Source: Streptococcus parauberis NCFD 2020
GTDB taxonomy: Bacteria > Bacillota > Bacilli > Lactobacillales > Streptococcaceae
Reading direction: 5' to 3'
Assembly: GCF_000187935.1 (NCBI RefSeq)
Contig: NZ_AEUT02000001.1
Coordinates: forward strand, 2,016,501-2,080,500
DNA: 64,000 nt
In this document: piece by piece, positions 1 through 8,506 of the stretch
How the letters are laid out: each line of letters begins with the position of its first letter
Position numbering within the stretch: the stretch's first letter is position 1
The notes under the pieces: generated by a model
Seen by the model: the letters and a program-made list of their open reading frames with translations, nothing else
Database searches by the model: none
Told to the model about the DNA's origin: nothing
Position numbers and translations under genes: made by a program

Positions 1-1103
1 TCTTCCCAGCTGAAGACATTGCCGTATTAATTTATACCAGTGGAACAACTGGCCAACCCAAAGGTGCAATGATTAGTCATAAGGCAATCATCACTAATGC
101 TTTGACCAGTATTCCTAGCTGGCATTTGTCTGACAAAGATCGTGGGATGACAACGACACCGATGTTTCACACAGCAGGACTGTTTTGTTTCACAATCCCA
201 ATCCTAGTTGCTGGTGGACAAATTATTATTCAACGCTTTTTCTACACAGATGAAACCATTGAAATTATTAGAGATTTTAAACCAACAAAAGCCTTCTTTG
301 TACCGACAATGTGTTACATGTTGGCTGACTCCGATTTATTTGTCAAAGAAAATTTCAAATCTCTTGAAATGGTCATTTCAGGTGGTGCACCACTGTCTGA
401 AAAAGTTTATCGCTTATTTGCAGACCTTGATTTACCACTGGTTAATTCCTATGGATTGACAGAAATTGGTCCAAATAATTTCTCAATTCACCCAGCTTTA
501 CAAAAAAGTAAACCAACTTCAGTTGGTAAACCAATTCTTTTCAACACAGTTCGTTTAGTAGATGAGAATGGACAAGATGTAGCTGATGGAGAAATTGGTG
601 AATTGATTATTAGTAACGAGGCCCGTTTTTCAGGCTATTGGAATAAACCTGAAGAAACTGCTAAAACACTTAAAGATGGTTACGTCTATACAGGAGATTT
701 AGCAAGAATAGATGCTGATGGTGACTATTTTATCGTTGGTCGTAGTAAAGAAATGATTATTACGGGTGGTGAAAATGTCTACCCAAGTGAAGTTGAAACA
801 GTCTTAAATCAATTTCCTCAAGTCATGGATTCAGCAGTCTTTGGAATTCCTGCTGAACAATGGGGAGAGAGTGTTGTAGCAGCTATTATTCTAAAAGAAG
901 ATAGCGGTGATATCCTTGAAGAATTAAAAGAATTTGCTAGAGAACACTTAGCTGGCTACAAAACACCAAAACGCTATTATATCTTAGCAGAGTTTCCAAA
1001 ATCACCAGTTGGAAAAATAGATAAAAAAGCTTTACTTGCAATGGCTAAAGAAGAAGAAGAAAGACATGCAAGTCGTGAAAAAGTACAACAAATTATTATG
1101 TAA
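1..1103 (+). CDS. Acyl-CoA synthetase (AMP-binding family), 5' end missing
   Basis: The reading frame is open from base 3, so the N-terminus lies outside the window. The visible part starts just before the AMP-binding P-loop (YTSGTTGQPKGAM, bases 36-71), so roughly the first 150 residues of a usual ~500-residue enzyme are missing. Also seen are YGLTEIGP, the adenylate-binding YTGDLARIDADGD stretch, the hinge region KEMIITGGENVYPSEVE and the C-terminal SPVGKIDKK with the expected catalytic lysine. The family activates carboxylic or fatty acids with ATP and CoA. A CoA-transferase follows 26 bases downstream with its own ribosome binding site, so the two are probably one operon for acyl-CoA metabolism. 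The natural acid substrate cannot be read from the sequence. Confidence 0.9.
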   Translation, partial: FPAEDIAVLIYTSGTTGQPKGAMISHKAIITNALTSIPSWHLSDKDRGMTTTPMFHTAGLFCFTIPILVAGGQIIIQRFFYTDETIEIIRDFKPTKAFFVPTMCYMLADSDLFVKENFKSLEMVISGGAPLSEKVYRLFADLDLPLVNSYGLTEIGPNNFSIHPALQKSKPTSVGKPILFNTVRLVDENGQDVADGEIGELIISNEARFSGYWNKPEETAKTLKDGYVYTGDLARIDADGDYFIVGRSKEMIITGGENVYPSEVETVLNQFPQVMDSAVFGIPAEQWGESVVAAIILKEDSGDILEELKEFAREHLAGYKTPKRYYILAEFPKSPVGKIDKKALLAMAKEEEERHASREKVQQIIM

Positions 1104-1129
1104 AAGAAAAGATCTGAAGAGGGATAACT

Positions 1130-2701
1130 ATGGAAAAATTGATTAGCTACAGAGAAGCAGCCAATCTCGTTAAAGACGGTGATTTACTTGCAACCCTGAC
1201 CTTTGGTCTAGGTGGTTTGCCAGAGCAATTACTTATCGGTGTTGAAGAGCGTTATGCAGAAGAACAACATCCAAAAGATATTACTTTTATGTGGTCTTGT
1301 GGTATTGGTAATAACCAATACGGACGTGGTGCCGATCATATGACCGCACCAGGTATGGTTAAACGGATTATTGCAGGTCACGTTGGTTCATCACCAGGTA
1401 TGGTTGAGAAAATTGTTAACAACGAGTACGAAGTTTATTTGTGGCCACAAGGGGTTATCACTCAATTGTATCGTTCAATTGCTGGACGCAAACCCTACCT
1501 CTCTAAAGTTGGTCTAAAAACCTTTGTTGACCCACGCTTAGAAGGATCTAAATCAACATCAATCACTAAAGAAGAGTTGATTAAATTAGTTGAATTTAAT
1601 GGTGAAGAATGGCTACATTATCCAAACTTGAAGATCGATGTTGCCTTTATTCGTGGAACCTACTCTGATGAAAATGGAAACATCTCACTAAAAGATGAAA
1701 CATGTAAGCTAGAACAATTGGAATTAGCTATGGCGACTAAAAATTCTGGTGGGATTGTTGTCTGCCAGGTCAAAAAAGTTGTTCAAAATGGGCAAATTCA
1801 TCCAAAAGATGTTCAAATTCCATTTGGTTTAGTTGACTATGTGGTTATTGGTGAGGATGAATACCATAAACAAACCATGGGAACTATCTACGATCCAGTC
1901 CTTTGTGGTGACATTAGGGTGCCAGTAAACCATGATAAAGTTGTTCCTGCACCATTAACAACACGTAAAATCACAGCCCGTCGTGCGGCTATGGAATTAC
2001 GCCCTGGTGATACCATTAATCTAGGTTTTGGTTCACCAGATATGGTAGCCCAAGTTGCTGCAGAAGAAGGTGTAAGCGATCGCTACCATGCGACACTTGA
2101 AATGGGACTTTGGGGAGGAATTCCAGCAGTTGGTTTAGACTTTGGTTCGGCATTGAACCATGAAGCGTCTATCCCAATGACTAATCAGTTTGACTTTTAT
2201 GATGGAAATGGTCTAGATCTAACAGTTCTTGGTATTGGTGAAATTGACCAATATGGTAACAACAATGTTACTAAATTTGGTCCAAAAGTACCTGGACCTG
2301 GTGGATTCATTAATATCTCACAAAATACTAAACGGATTGTCTTTATCGGAACCTTTACAGTTGGTGGTAAAGTACACTGTGAGGATGGTAAATTAATCAT
2401 TGATGAGCAAGGCCGTGGACCTAAATTCATCAAGAATGTTGAACAGGTAAGTTTCTCTGGGGAATATGCGACAGAATCCGGTCAAGAAGTCCTCTATGTT
2501 ACTGAACGTGCGGTCTTTGATTTACATGAAGGTCAAGTTCGCTTGATTGAAATTGCACCTGGTGTTGATTTACAAAAAGATATCCTTGATCAAATGGAAT
2601 TTACACCATCAATTGCTGAAGATTTAAGAGTAATGGATTCTGGTCTCTTCAGTGAAAACTGGGGTAAACTAGCTGACATTATTGATTCAAAAAAAGCTTA
2701 A
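1130..2701 (+). CDS. Family I CoA-transferase (acetate/propionate/acetoacetate type)
   Basis: A 523-residue protein with fused alpha and beta CoA-transferase halves, the architecture of propionate CoA-transferase (Pct) and YdiF. The N-terminal half has the G-rich segment LATLTFGLGGLPEQLL. The second half has GDTINLGFGSPD followed by LEMGLWGGIPAVGLDFG, where Glu324 is the expected catalytic glutamate that forms the glutamyl-CoA thioester. Length matches the fused family. The start is supported by a GAGGG ribosome binding site. It is preceded by the acyl-CoA synthetase and followed by a terminator, so the pair would interconvert free acids and CoA thioesters. Substrate preference (acetate, propionate, acetoacetate) is not decidable from the sequence. 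Confidence 0.88.
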   Translation: MEKLISYREAANLVKDGDLLATLTFGLGGLPEQLLIGVEERYAEEQHPKDITFMWSCGIGNNQYGRGADHMTAPGMVKRIIAGHVGSSPGMVEKIVNNEYEVYLWPQGVITQLYRSIAGRKPYLSKVGLKTFVDPRLEGSKSTSITKEELIKLVEFNGEEWLHYPNLKIDVAFIRGTYSDENGNISLKDETCKLEQLELAMATKNSGGIVVCQVKKVVQNGQIHPKDVQIPFGLVDYVVIGEDEYHKQTMGTIYDPVLCGDIRVPVNHDKVVPAPLTTRKITARRAAMELRPGDTINLGFGSPDMVAQVAAEEGVSDRYHATLEMGLWGGIPAVGLDFGSALNHEASIPMTNQFDFYDGNGLDLTVLGIGEIDQYGNNNVTKFGPKVPGPGGFINISQNTKRIVFIGTFTVGGKVHCEDGKLIIDEQGRGPKFIKNVEQVSFSGEYATESGQEVLYVTERAVFDLHEGQVRLIEIAPGVDLQKDILDQMEFTPSIAEDLRVMDSGLFSENWGKLADIIDSKKA

Positions 2702-2712
2702 ATGAAATAGTA

Positions 2713-2750
2713 AAAAACAGCTTCTTTTCAAGAAAAGGAACTGTTTTTTC
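2713..2750 (+). terminator. Rho-independent terminator of the CoA-transferase operon
   Basis: An inverted repeat with arms AACAGCTTCTTTT and AAAAGGAACTGTT around a CAAG loop is followed by TTTTTT, directly after the CoA-transferase stop codon. Confidence 0.85.
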
Positions 2751-2761
2751 ATGCAAAATAG

Positions 2762-2790
2762 TTGTTGAAACGGCTTTCATTGTTTACAAT
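2762..2790 (+). promoter_or_regulatory. Promoter of the PucR-type regulator overlapping a cre-like palindrome
   Basis: TTGTTG (2762-2767) and TACAAT (2785-2790) are 17 bases apart. Between and over them lies TGAAACGGCTTTCA (2766-2779), which has perfect TGAAA/TTTCA arms and differs from the catabolite-responsive element consensus TGWNANCGNTNWCA at one position. A CcpA-bound site here would block the promoter, so carbon repression of the downstream regulator is a reasonable inference. Confidence 0.55.
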
Positions 2791-2823
2791 AGAGGGGAAA
2801 GATGAAAAAGGATGGCTTTATAA

Positions 2824-5025
2824 ATGACAAAAGTAATAAATAATAAAAGCCGTGAAAAATTTATTGAGAATATTGAAACTCACTTGAAAAAGACTTCACG
2901 TCAATTATTAAATCGGAATTCTCGGGACGAAATTTTAACAATTGTTGGCCAAAGTTTTAGGGAGCTTCTCTCAGCTGATTTTGTTTGCATTGGCATTAAT
3001 GTCAAAGATTATTTGCGACTTCATTACCTAAGCGGGGTGGAGTCTATTCGGGAATTATTCCCTTATCCTACTGATCAAGTAGATCCAATTCTTTATCAGC
3101 AAAGCATCAAGTCAGATGACCATCTCCTACGAGAAGATTCTGTTCTAATCAAGTATTTTGAAGAGCATCAGATTGCTTCTTGGTTCACGATTCCTATTAC
3201 TGAGAATCAATCCAACCAAGGGTTAATTATTGTCGGTTATTTTGATGAGAGACCTTTCATTGATGAGATGCGGACTGTTTTTAAAGAGTTGGGTGAATAC
3301 GTAGCCATTGCTATGGATATGATTCAAAAAAATGAAAATAGTCAGAAGAATCTCCGTCTGATTACCCATTCAGCCCATCAATTGATGATGCAAGATTCCA
3401 TTGAGGACCTCTTGGCTCAGATTATCAATTTGTCTGGACGTGAAGCAAAGACCCATTATACGGGGATATATTTGTTGGATGAAAGTCGAGAAGCCATGCT
3501 CTTACAAAAACCAACCTTTGGCTACGTTCCAAAAGACCATTATATCCGACTCAGTCGTGGCAATGCCCTTCGTGATTACTTCCCTCACGTTGAACAGATT
3601 GGCTTCCAACAAATCACAATGCCTATTAGCTTAAATGGTCAATTAGTAGGAGCCCTTTTCTGCCAAAAATCAGGAGACAACATCTTTTCAGCCAAAGATT
3701 TTGAGTTACTTCAGACTTATACTAATTATTTTAGCGCCATGTACGAAAACTTGTCCTTGCGTCGGAGTGAGTTTGAACGTCGTCAGGCCTTGGAAGAATT
3801 GCTAGCGCTGCAAACTAATTTAATCAAAAAATCGATAGACCAAGTTGATATTGATGAGATGAACCAGGTACTGTCAGAATTTATCATGAACGATGTACTG
3901 GTTTTTGACCCATTTTTTAATCTGACAGCTTATAATCAGCTCAAAGATAGCCAATTGCCATTAGATTTAGTGGTGGCAGAAATTCAAAAGGAAAAAAGTT
4001 CCTATCAGAATAAGCCTTCGAGATTTACCTTACAGGTGGCTGAAGAAAAACTAGTCTTTAATAAAATTGAAGGGGATAGAGAAGCCCTAGGTTATTTGGT
4101 TTATAGTCAAAAGAACCGACCAAGCAACCAAGAAAACTTCAGCCTAGCTATTTCCATGGCTATTAGTATCTACGCTACTTTCTTTATGAAGTATAAGATT
4201 GAACGCGATGCCCTCAACCAATTGAAAAACTCATTTGTCGGCGCTCTCTTATCAAGTAAAGCGCGTGATGAAATGGACCAAATTATTGATTATGCTTCTT
4301 ACTTCAATTTTGATATCAATCAATACCATACAGTGGCAGTAGTTGATGTTCACAGTCAAGAAGTTGATCACCAAGATCTCATTAATCAACGGATACAACG
4401 TAATAAACTCTTTAATGAAATGGTTTACCATCTGAATAATTACGATAAGCATTTGATCTCAGCTATTTTTAAAGGGAAACTATTGCTCTTCAAATCTCAA
4501 GAAAGCTTATCAGATAATGGATACTGGGAAAAGCTTTATGATTATCTGCAAGCTCATCAATCTGAGCAAGTTAACCTATGGTTGGCCGTTGGTAGCAGTG
4601 TTAAACAAATTGTGGATTATCGAGACAGCTATAAGAAAGCTCAACATGTTTTAAATGTTATGCAGAATACTGCTTATGGCAAACAGGTGGCTTCCTTTAG
4701 TGAGCTGGGTTCTTATTCACTACTTAATACCTTAACTCATAGTGATGACTCCAAACTCTTTGTTAAAGCGCAATTGGGTGGCATCTGGTTATTTTCAAAA
4801 GAACAATCCTTAGATTTATTCCAGACCCTACGTGTCTATTTGGAGAATCAATGTCAGATTAAAGCTAGTTCAGATCAACTCTATATCCATCGCTCGACCT
4901 TTTTATATCGTTTGGAAAAAATTAAAGATATCCTTGGATTTGATATTAATCAGGAACATACACAATTTAATTTGCTACTGGCTTACCATCTTTTTGATCT
5001 GTACGGCCCAAGCATCTTCGACTAA
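2824..5025 (+). CDS. GAF-domain transcriptional regulator with PucR/CdaR-type C-terminal helix-turn-helix
   Basis: A 733-residue cytosolic protein. The N-terminal ~310 residues look like two tandem GAF sensor domains (about 20-160 and 180-310). A charged helical linker follows (FERRQALEELLALQTNLIKKS). A CdaR-like degenerate GGDEF region lies around 500-620. The C-terminus, about 665-725, has the PucR helix-turn-helix signature (YIHRSTFLYRLEKIKDILG, then FNLLLAYHLF). Such regulators usually control catabolism genes in response to a small molecule. It follows the acyl-CoA synthetase/CoA-transferase operon on the same strand but behind a terminator and its own promoter, so it is the likely regulator of that operon. 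The ligand is unknown. An AAAGGATGG ribosome binding site supports the start. Confidence 0.85.
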   Translation: MTKVINNKSREKFIENIETHLKKTSRQLLNRNSRDEILTIVGQSFRELLSADFVCIGINVKDYLRLHYLSGVESIRELFPYPTDQVDPILYQQSIKSDDHLLREDSVLIKYFEEHQIASWFTIPITENQSNQGLIIVGYFDERPFIDEMRTVFKELGEYVAIAMDMIQKNENSQKNLRLITHSAHQLMMQDSIEDLLAQIINLSGREAKTHYTGIYLLDESREAMLLQKPTFGYVPKDHYIRLSRGNALRDYFPHVEQIGFQQITMPISLNGQLVGALFCQKSGDNIFSAKDFELLQTYTNYFSAMYENLSLRRSEFERRQALEELLALQTNLIKKSIDQVDIDEMNQVLSEFIMNDVLVFDPFFNLTAYNQLKDSQLPLDLVVAEIQKEKSSYQNKPSRFTLQVAEEKLVFNKIEGDREALGYLVYSQKNRPSNQENFSLAISMAISIYATFFMKYKIERDALNQLKNSFVGALLSSKARDEMDQIIDYASYFNFDINQYHTVAVVDVHSQEVDHQDLINQRIQRNKLFNEMVYHLNNYDKHLISAIFKGKLLLFKSQESLSDNGYWEKLYDYLQAHQSEQVNLWLAVGSSVKQIVDYRDSYKKAQHVLNVMQNTAYGKQVASFSELGSYSLLNTLTHSDDSKLFVKAQLGGIWLFSKEQSLDLFQTLRVYLENQCQIKASSDQLYIHRSTFLYRLEKIKDILGFDINQEHTQFNLLLAYHLFDLYGPSIFD

Positions 5026-5030
5026 ACAAT

Positions 5031-5058
5031 AAAAAGTTGGAAAATTTTCCAACTTTTT
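5031..5058. terminator. Bidirectional terminator between convergent genes
   Basis: A perfect inverted repeat AAAAAGTTGGAAAA / TTTTCCAACTTTTT lies between the PucR-type regulator and the convergent DUF368 gene. It carries T-runs on both strands and can serve both. Confidence 0.85.
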
Positions 5059-5899
5059 ATTTGTATTTATTCTCTAATTGACTCATCCAAAGTCCTAGCC
5101 AGATGCCTAGGCCAAATAACAGCAAAGCCATTCCCCAAGTGGCCAATCCTGCTCCGCTATAGTCAATAGCCTCAGGACTATTAGGAACGGGAATCAGAAT
5201 CAATAAGGTGCTGGATAAGATAATCCCGATAATCACGTGATAAACCCGGGAGTGGTAGTGGTCAAGGGCGTAATCCATGACTTTTGAGAAGGCAGCCATA
5301 GCTAATAGCCCACCAATGGCGATAGGTAAGAAGGTTCCAGTTAAATCAAGCCCTTTAAAGCCTTTGAGCATGGGAGTATAGATCCCCATAATCAATAAAA
5401 GATTAGAAGGGCTTAAACCAGGAACAAGAACACCAAGTGCAATCAAAGCTCCTGCTAAGATAAAGGTCATAAAGTTGGCTGGAATAGTTCCAGTTAAATC
5501 GTTAAGAAAATAGAGAAATAGTCCAGAAATGACAAAAGTTGCCACTAAATAGACGATATCAATGCTGTCTCTCTTTGATTTTTGTGTAGATTCTTCAAAT
5601 AAACTTGGTAGGGTTCCAATAATAGCCCCCGCAAAGCCCCATAGGACGGGAACTTGGTAATGGCTAAGCAAGTACTCTACTGGAAATGAAAAGAGGGCAA
5701 TTCCCAAGATACCGCCGATACCAACGGGGAAAAAGAATATAAGATTCTCCCAAAAATTATCACGGATATGGGCAATAAAGCGAATTAAGCGTTCATAAAT
5801 ACCTAAAACAGCTGCCAGAACACCACCAGAAACACCGGGTAATATAAAACCTAAGGCAATAATCATACCTTTAAGAAGACGACCTAAAAACGAAACCAT
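5057..5899 (-). CDS. popT: DUF368 membrane protein, PopT-type undecaprenyl-phosphate flippase
   Basis: A 280-residue polytopic membrane protein with about eight or more hydrophobic segments. It has the DUF368 signature regions, GFILPGVSGGVLAAVLGIY near the N-terminus and a repeat of it, ALGVLVPGLSPSNLLLIMGIY, in the second half, suggesting an internal duplication with PG(V/L)S motifs in each half. DUF368 proteins have been shown to recycle undecaprenyl phosphate across the membrane (PopT), one of two flippase families alongside DedA. An AGGAGGAAAT ribosome binding site precedes the ATG. The gene is monocistronic and divergent from the XRE regulator. The function assignment rests on family knowledge. 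Confidence 0.82.
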   Translation of the reverse strand: MVSFLGRLLKGMIIALGFILPGVSGGVLAAVLGIYERLIRFIAHIRDNFWENLIFFFPVGIGGILGIALFSFPVEYLLSHYQVPVLWGFAGAIIGTLPSLFEESTQKSKRDSIDIVYLVATFVISGLFLYFLNDLTGTIPANFMTFILAGALIALGVLVPGLSPSNLLLIMGIYTPMLKGFKGLDLTGTFLPIAIGGLLAMAAFSKVMDYALDHYHSRVYHVIIGIILSSTLLILIPVPNSPEAIDYSGAGLATWGMALLLFGLGIWLGLWMSQLENKYK

Positions 5900-5926
5900 T
5901 ATTTCCTCCTAGATGATAGTCTATTT

Positions 5927-5935
5927 ATTGTAACA
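5927..5935 (-). promoter_or_regulatory. Extended -10 promoter of the DUF368 gene
   Basis: On the minus strand TGTTACAAT is an extended -10 element about 28 bases before the start codon. No clear -35 is needed for this promoter type. Confidence 0.45.
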
Positions 5936-5968
5936 TATTGTTTTCATTAAATACATTTTGGACTAAGC

Positions 5969-5986
5969 TTGTCAATTGGTTGACAA
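5969..5986. promoter_or_regulatory. Inverted repeat in the divergent intergenic region, possible operator
   Basis: TTGTCAA-TTGG-TTGACAA is a perfect 7-4-7 inverted repeat between the DUF368 gene and the XRE regulator. Its right arm contains a consensus -35 hexamer TTGACA facing the regulator, and its left arm gives TTGACA facing the DUF368 gene. It is a candidate operator for the adjacent regulator; this is inference. Confidence 0.4.
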
Positions 5987-6101
5987 TGGTGTAAAGTAAA
6001 AGCAATTAGACAAGAAATGAGGTCTGAATCAAGCCAATGTCAAAGATATTTGATAGTTAAGAAACCTCCACTAAGATAAACTTAAGCTGAAAGGAGAAAA
6101 A

Positions 6102-6686
6102 ATGGAACTTGGAAAGAAACTGAGCTCTTGTCGTAAAAAGGCTGGGCTCTCTCAAGAAGACTTAGCGGAAAAAATCTATGTTTCACGTCAAACCATTTCA
6201 AATTGGGAAAATGACAAATCCTATCCGGACATTCACAGTTTGATTGCTTTGGCGAACCTCTTCCAGCTAAGTTTAGATCAATTAGTAGAAGGAGATATTG
6301 ACGAAATGAAAAAAATTGTTCAAAGTGATGACTTAAAAACGTTTAACCGGGATGCTTGGGGCATGACTATCGGTTCTCTTTTGATGGCTATTACGGCTTA
6401 TCCGTTGATTCATTTTTTGGGGAAATCAGGATTTATAATGCTGATAGTGGAATGGCTTGTCCTCATGTTCTTTGCCTTACGCATTGAAAAATTCAAAAAA
6501 GAAAATAGTGTCCAAACTTACAAAGAAATCCTAGCCGTTTCGAAAGGTCAAACCCTAGATAAGGTTGAAAGTATCGCAGAAAAAGCCAAATACCCATATC
6601 AGAAACCATTGATAGTAGTTGCTTACACCCTTCTCTTTTGTCTGATTATGGGGCTTTCAGTTTTTATAATAAATAGTCTTTTCTAA
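6102..6686 (+). CDS. XRE-family regulator with C-terminal membrane segments
   Basis: A 194-residue protein. Residues 1-60 form an HTH_3 domain (GKKLSSCRKKAGLSQEDLAEKI, then VSRQTISNWENDKSYPDI). A short acidic linker follows. The C-terminal part has three hydrophobic segments, about 85-105, 110-125 and 170-190, so the regulator is probably membrane anchored. AAGGAG precedes the ATG by six bases. The gene is alone on its strand, divergent from the DUF368 flippase, with a terminator behind it. The target is unknown; the intergenic inverted repeat at 5969-5986 is an obvious candidate site. Confidence 0.82.
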   Translation: MELGKKLSSCRKKAGLSQEDLAEKIYVSRQTISNWENDKSYPDIHSLIALANLFQLSLDQLVEGDIDEMKKIVQSDDLKTFNRDAWGMTIGSLLMAITAYPLIHFLGKSGFIMLIVEWLVLMFFALRIEKFKKENSVQTYKEILAVSKGQTLDKVESIAEKAKYPYQKPLIVVAYTLLFCLIMGLSVFIINSLF

Positions 6687-6693
6687 ATAAAAT

Positions 6694-6718
6694 AAGGTGC
6701 CTTCGTGGCACCTTTTTA
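6694..6718. terminator. Terminator between XRE regulator and Nudix gene
   Basis: AAGGTGCC-TTCGT-GGCACCTT followed by TTTT. It lies between convergent genes; the A-run before it is weaker, so the plus strand is the clearer user. Confidence 0.8.
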
Positions 6719-7210
6719 GATCTTCTTTTGATCTAAATAATGATTTAAGAAAGCAGCGGCTAAGCTATTGGGAAAAATATGTTGTCGGGCTTCTTCAGCA
6801 CTGTACCAATCATAGGCATCAATCTCGTGATTTACTTGAAAGTCGCTATCGTCTTTGACAAACACAGTAAAGTTACACATGAGTGTATTGGATGGCTCAA
6901 AGAATTGACTCTTGTTAAAGGAAATTGACAAACCTGTCAAGCCAGTTTCTTCCTTTAATTCACGTAAGGCCGTATCTTCAAGGTTTTCACCTTTACCAAC
7001 GTAACCGGCTACTAAGATTTTACGGGGCCGTCCATATTGTTGGATGAGGAGAATCTTGTTGTTGCTTTGGTTAACAACAATTAAGCTGACAGCAGTATTG
7101 AAACTTGGGAAACGAAATTGGTCACAGGTCTCACAAAATGGAATTTGACCTTCGTTTACCAATTCTTTGGCAATGAGTTTTGTACCACATTCTTGACAGT
7201 GTTTTTGCAT
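6716..7210 (-). CDS. Nudix hydrolase with N-terminal zinc ribbon
   Basis: A 164-residue protein. The N-terminus has a four-cysteine zinc ribbon (CQEC and CETC, about 20 residues apart). The central Nudix box fits GX5EX7REUXEEXGU exactly, starting at GYVGKGE and ending REL-K-EE-T-GL. The zinc ribbon plus Nudix layout resembles a shortened NudC-type (NADH/NAD-capped substrate) enzyme, but the usual NudC N-terminal domain is absent, so the substrate is open. A GGAAG site precedes the ATG. It is followed downstream by a shared terminator. Confidence 0.85.
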   Translation of the reverse strand: MQKHCQECGTKLIAKELVNEGQIPFCETCDQFRFPSFNTAVSLIVVNQSNNKILLIQQYGRPRKILVAGYVGKGENLEDTALRELKEETGLTGLSISFNKSQFFEPSNTLMCNFTVFVKDDSDFQVNHEIDAYDWYSAEEARQHIFPNSLAAAFLNHYLDQKKI

Positions 7211-7293
7211 GAGTAACTTCCTTTTATATCATTAATATCTCTGACTATTATAGCATGACTGTAAAAAAAGAAGCCCAATAGACTTCTAAGTAA

Positions 7294-7854
7294 TTAATTT
7301 AAGGGCTGCTCATGTAAATTCTTACTGTAAATATCCTTGTCAACCCACTGACCTGCTTCAAAGGCAAACTTGGGACGGCGACATTCATAGACAAAACCTA
7401 ATTTCTCAGCCAATTGCTGTGACGCGTTATTCTCCGGGGAAATTTGAGCTTCTAAGTGATGGAAGCCCAGCTCCTTCCAGCTGGCCTCTACTAAAGCTGA
7501 TAGCGCCTCGTAGGCAACGCCTTTACGCCAGTGCTGGTTATGAATGAAATAGCCCAGTTCGCCCCACTGCATGTTGGTGCGGGCTAAGGTGGCGATATTG
7601 AGCATGCCAAGGTGCTGGCCAGTCTTATCAAAAACAGCAAAGATATAGGTGTCATCCTTATCCCAAAGTTCCTGATGACGAGCTACTAACTTCTGAAACC
7701 ACTGGGAATCACAGATGGTCATGTCCAGACGGCCGTCATCAAAAGCATGTTGCGATTCGTGACGGTTATCAAAACCCTGAAACCAGGCCTGATAATCTCC
7801 TTCGGAAAGTGGGCGAATAACTAGACGCTCTGTTTCAATTGTGAATTTTTCCAA
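7294..7854 (-). CDS. GNAT acetyltransferase of the RimJ/RimL type
   Basis: A 186-residue GNAT protein of the RimJ/RimL class: ETERLVIRPLSEGDYQAW at the N-terminus, GELGYFIHNQHWRKGVAYEAL as the acetyl-CoA binding motif A, and NNASQQLAEKLGF as motif B. No upstream ATG exists. The start is TTG, with a GAGGA ribosome binding site six bases away. Base composition is clearly higher in G+C than its neighbours: bases 7441-7500 are 48% GC and 7561-7620 are 62%, against roughly 35% around it. This suggests acquisition from another lineage. The acetyl acceptor (protein N-terminus or small molecule) is unknown. Confidence 0.82.
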   Translation of the reverse strand: MEKFTIETERLVIRPLSEGDYQAWFQGFDNRHESQHAFDDGRLDMTICDSQWFQKLVARHQELWDKDDTYIFAVFDKTGQHLGMLNIATLARTNMQWGELGYFIHNQHWRKGVAYEALSALVEASWKELGFHHLEAQISPENNASQQLAEKLGFVYECRRPKFAFEAGQWVDKDIYSKNLHEQPLN

Positions 7855-7971
7855 TAATAATCCTCTTTCTTGATAATGCTACTAATTTCTGAGTCCGATT
7901 GATGTGATTGTAATTGAGACATAGGCTTATCCTCCTTGTTTATATTGCTTTAATTGTAGCATAAGAGATAG

Positions 7972-8005
7972 AAAAAAGTCCTTGAAAGAAATCTTTCAAG
8001 GACTT
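7972..8005 (-). terminator. Terminator of rpmF-rpmG
   Basis: AGTCCTTGAAAGA / TCTTTCAAGGACT arms with a two-base loop and a T-run on the minus strand, just after the rpmG stop. Confidence 0.85.
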
Positions 8006-8017
8006 TAGCTGTTTCAA

Positions 8018-8167
8018 TTATTTAACTTCAGTGAAAGTTACGTGTTTACGTAATTTTGGTGAATATTTTTTCAATTGAAGACGGTCTGGAGTGTTACGTT
8101 TGTTTTTTGAAGTAAGGTACAAGCGTTCACCAGATTCTTTGTGTTCAAGTGTAATATTTACGCGCAT
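8018..8167 (-). CDS. rpmG: Ribosomal protein L33 (zinc-independent form)
   Basis: A 49-residue basic protein starting [20 protein letters not shown] and ending HVTFTEVK, the full length of bacterial L33. The paired CxxC zinc motifs of the C+ form are absent, so this is the zinc-free paralogue. A GGGAG site lies upstream of the ATG. It is 15 bases downstream of rpmF and they form an operon with a common terminator. Confidence 0.95.
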
Positions 8168-8182
8168 GGTATCTCCCTTCTA

Positions 8183-8365
8183 TTATTTAGCTTCGTTAGC
8201 TTTAGCGATTTTACGTCCTTTGTAGTATCCTTTAAGTGATACACGGTGAGAACGTGAGTAATCTCCAGTAGTTTCGTCGAATTGTACAGATGGAGCTGTC
8301 AATTTGTAGTGTGTACGACGTTTGTTCTTTTTAGCTTTAGACGTGTGACGTGCAGGAACTGCCAT
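8183..8365 (-). CDS. rpmF: Ribosomal protein L32 (zinc-independent form)
   Basis: A 60-residue protein with the L32 N-terminus [17 protein letters not shown]. The usual CxxC zinc ligands are replaced ([15 protein letters not shown]), so this is the C-minus type, like the downstream L33. GGAGGA precedes the ATG. It is the first gene of rpmF-rpmG and has a leader of about 135 bases. Confidence 0.96.
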
Positions 8366-8506
8366 TTTTTCTATCCTCCGATTAAATTATGTAGGGTTTA
8401 TTGTAGTAGCGATTTAAATGCTCTGAATCAAAAAGGTTCATGAGAATTTTGAGTTACTAGCAACCCTGATTCATTTTTAGTTTACGTGATTTTCATCAAC
8501 TTTAAC

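Noticed and set aside
2197..2433. Open frame on the minus strand inside the CoA-transferase gene
   Set aside because: It has no ribosome binding site or family likeness and is the antisense of a well-supported gene.
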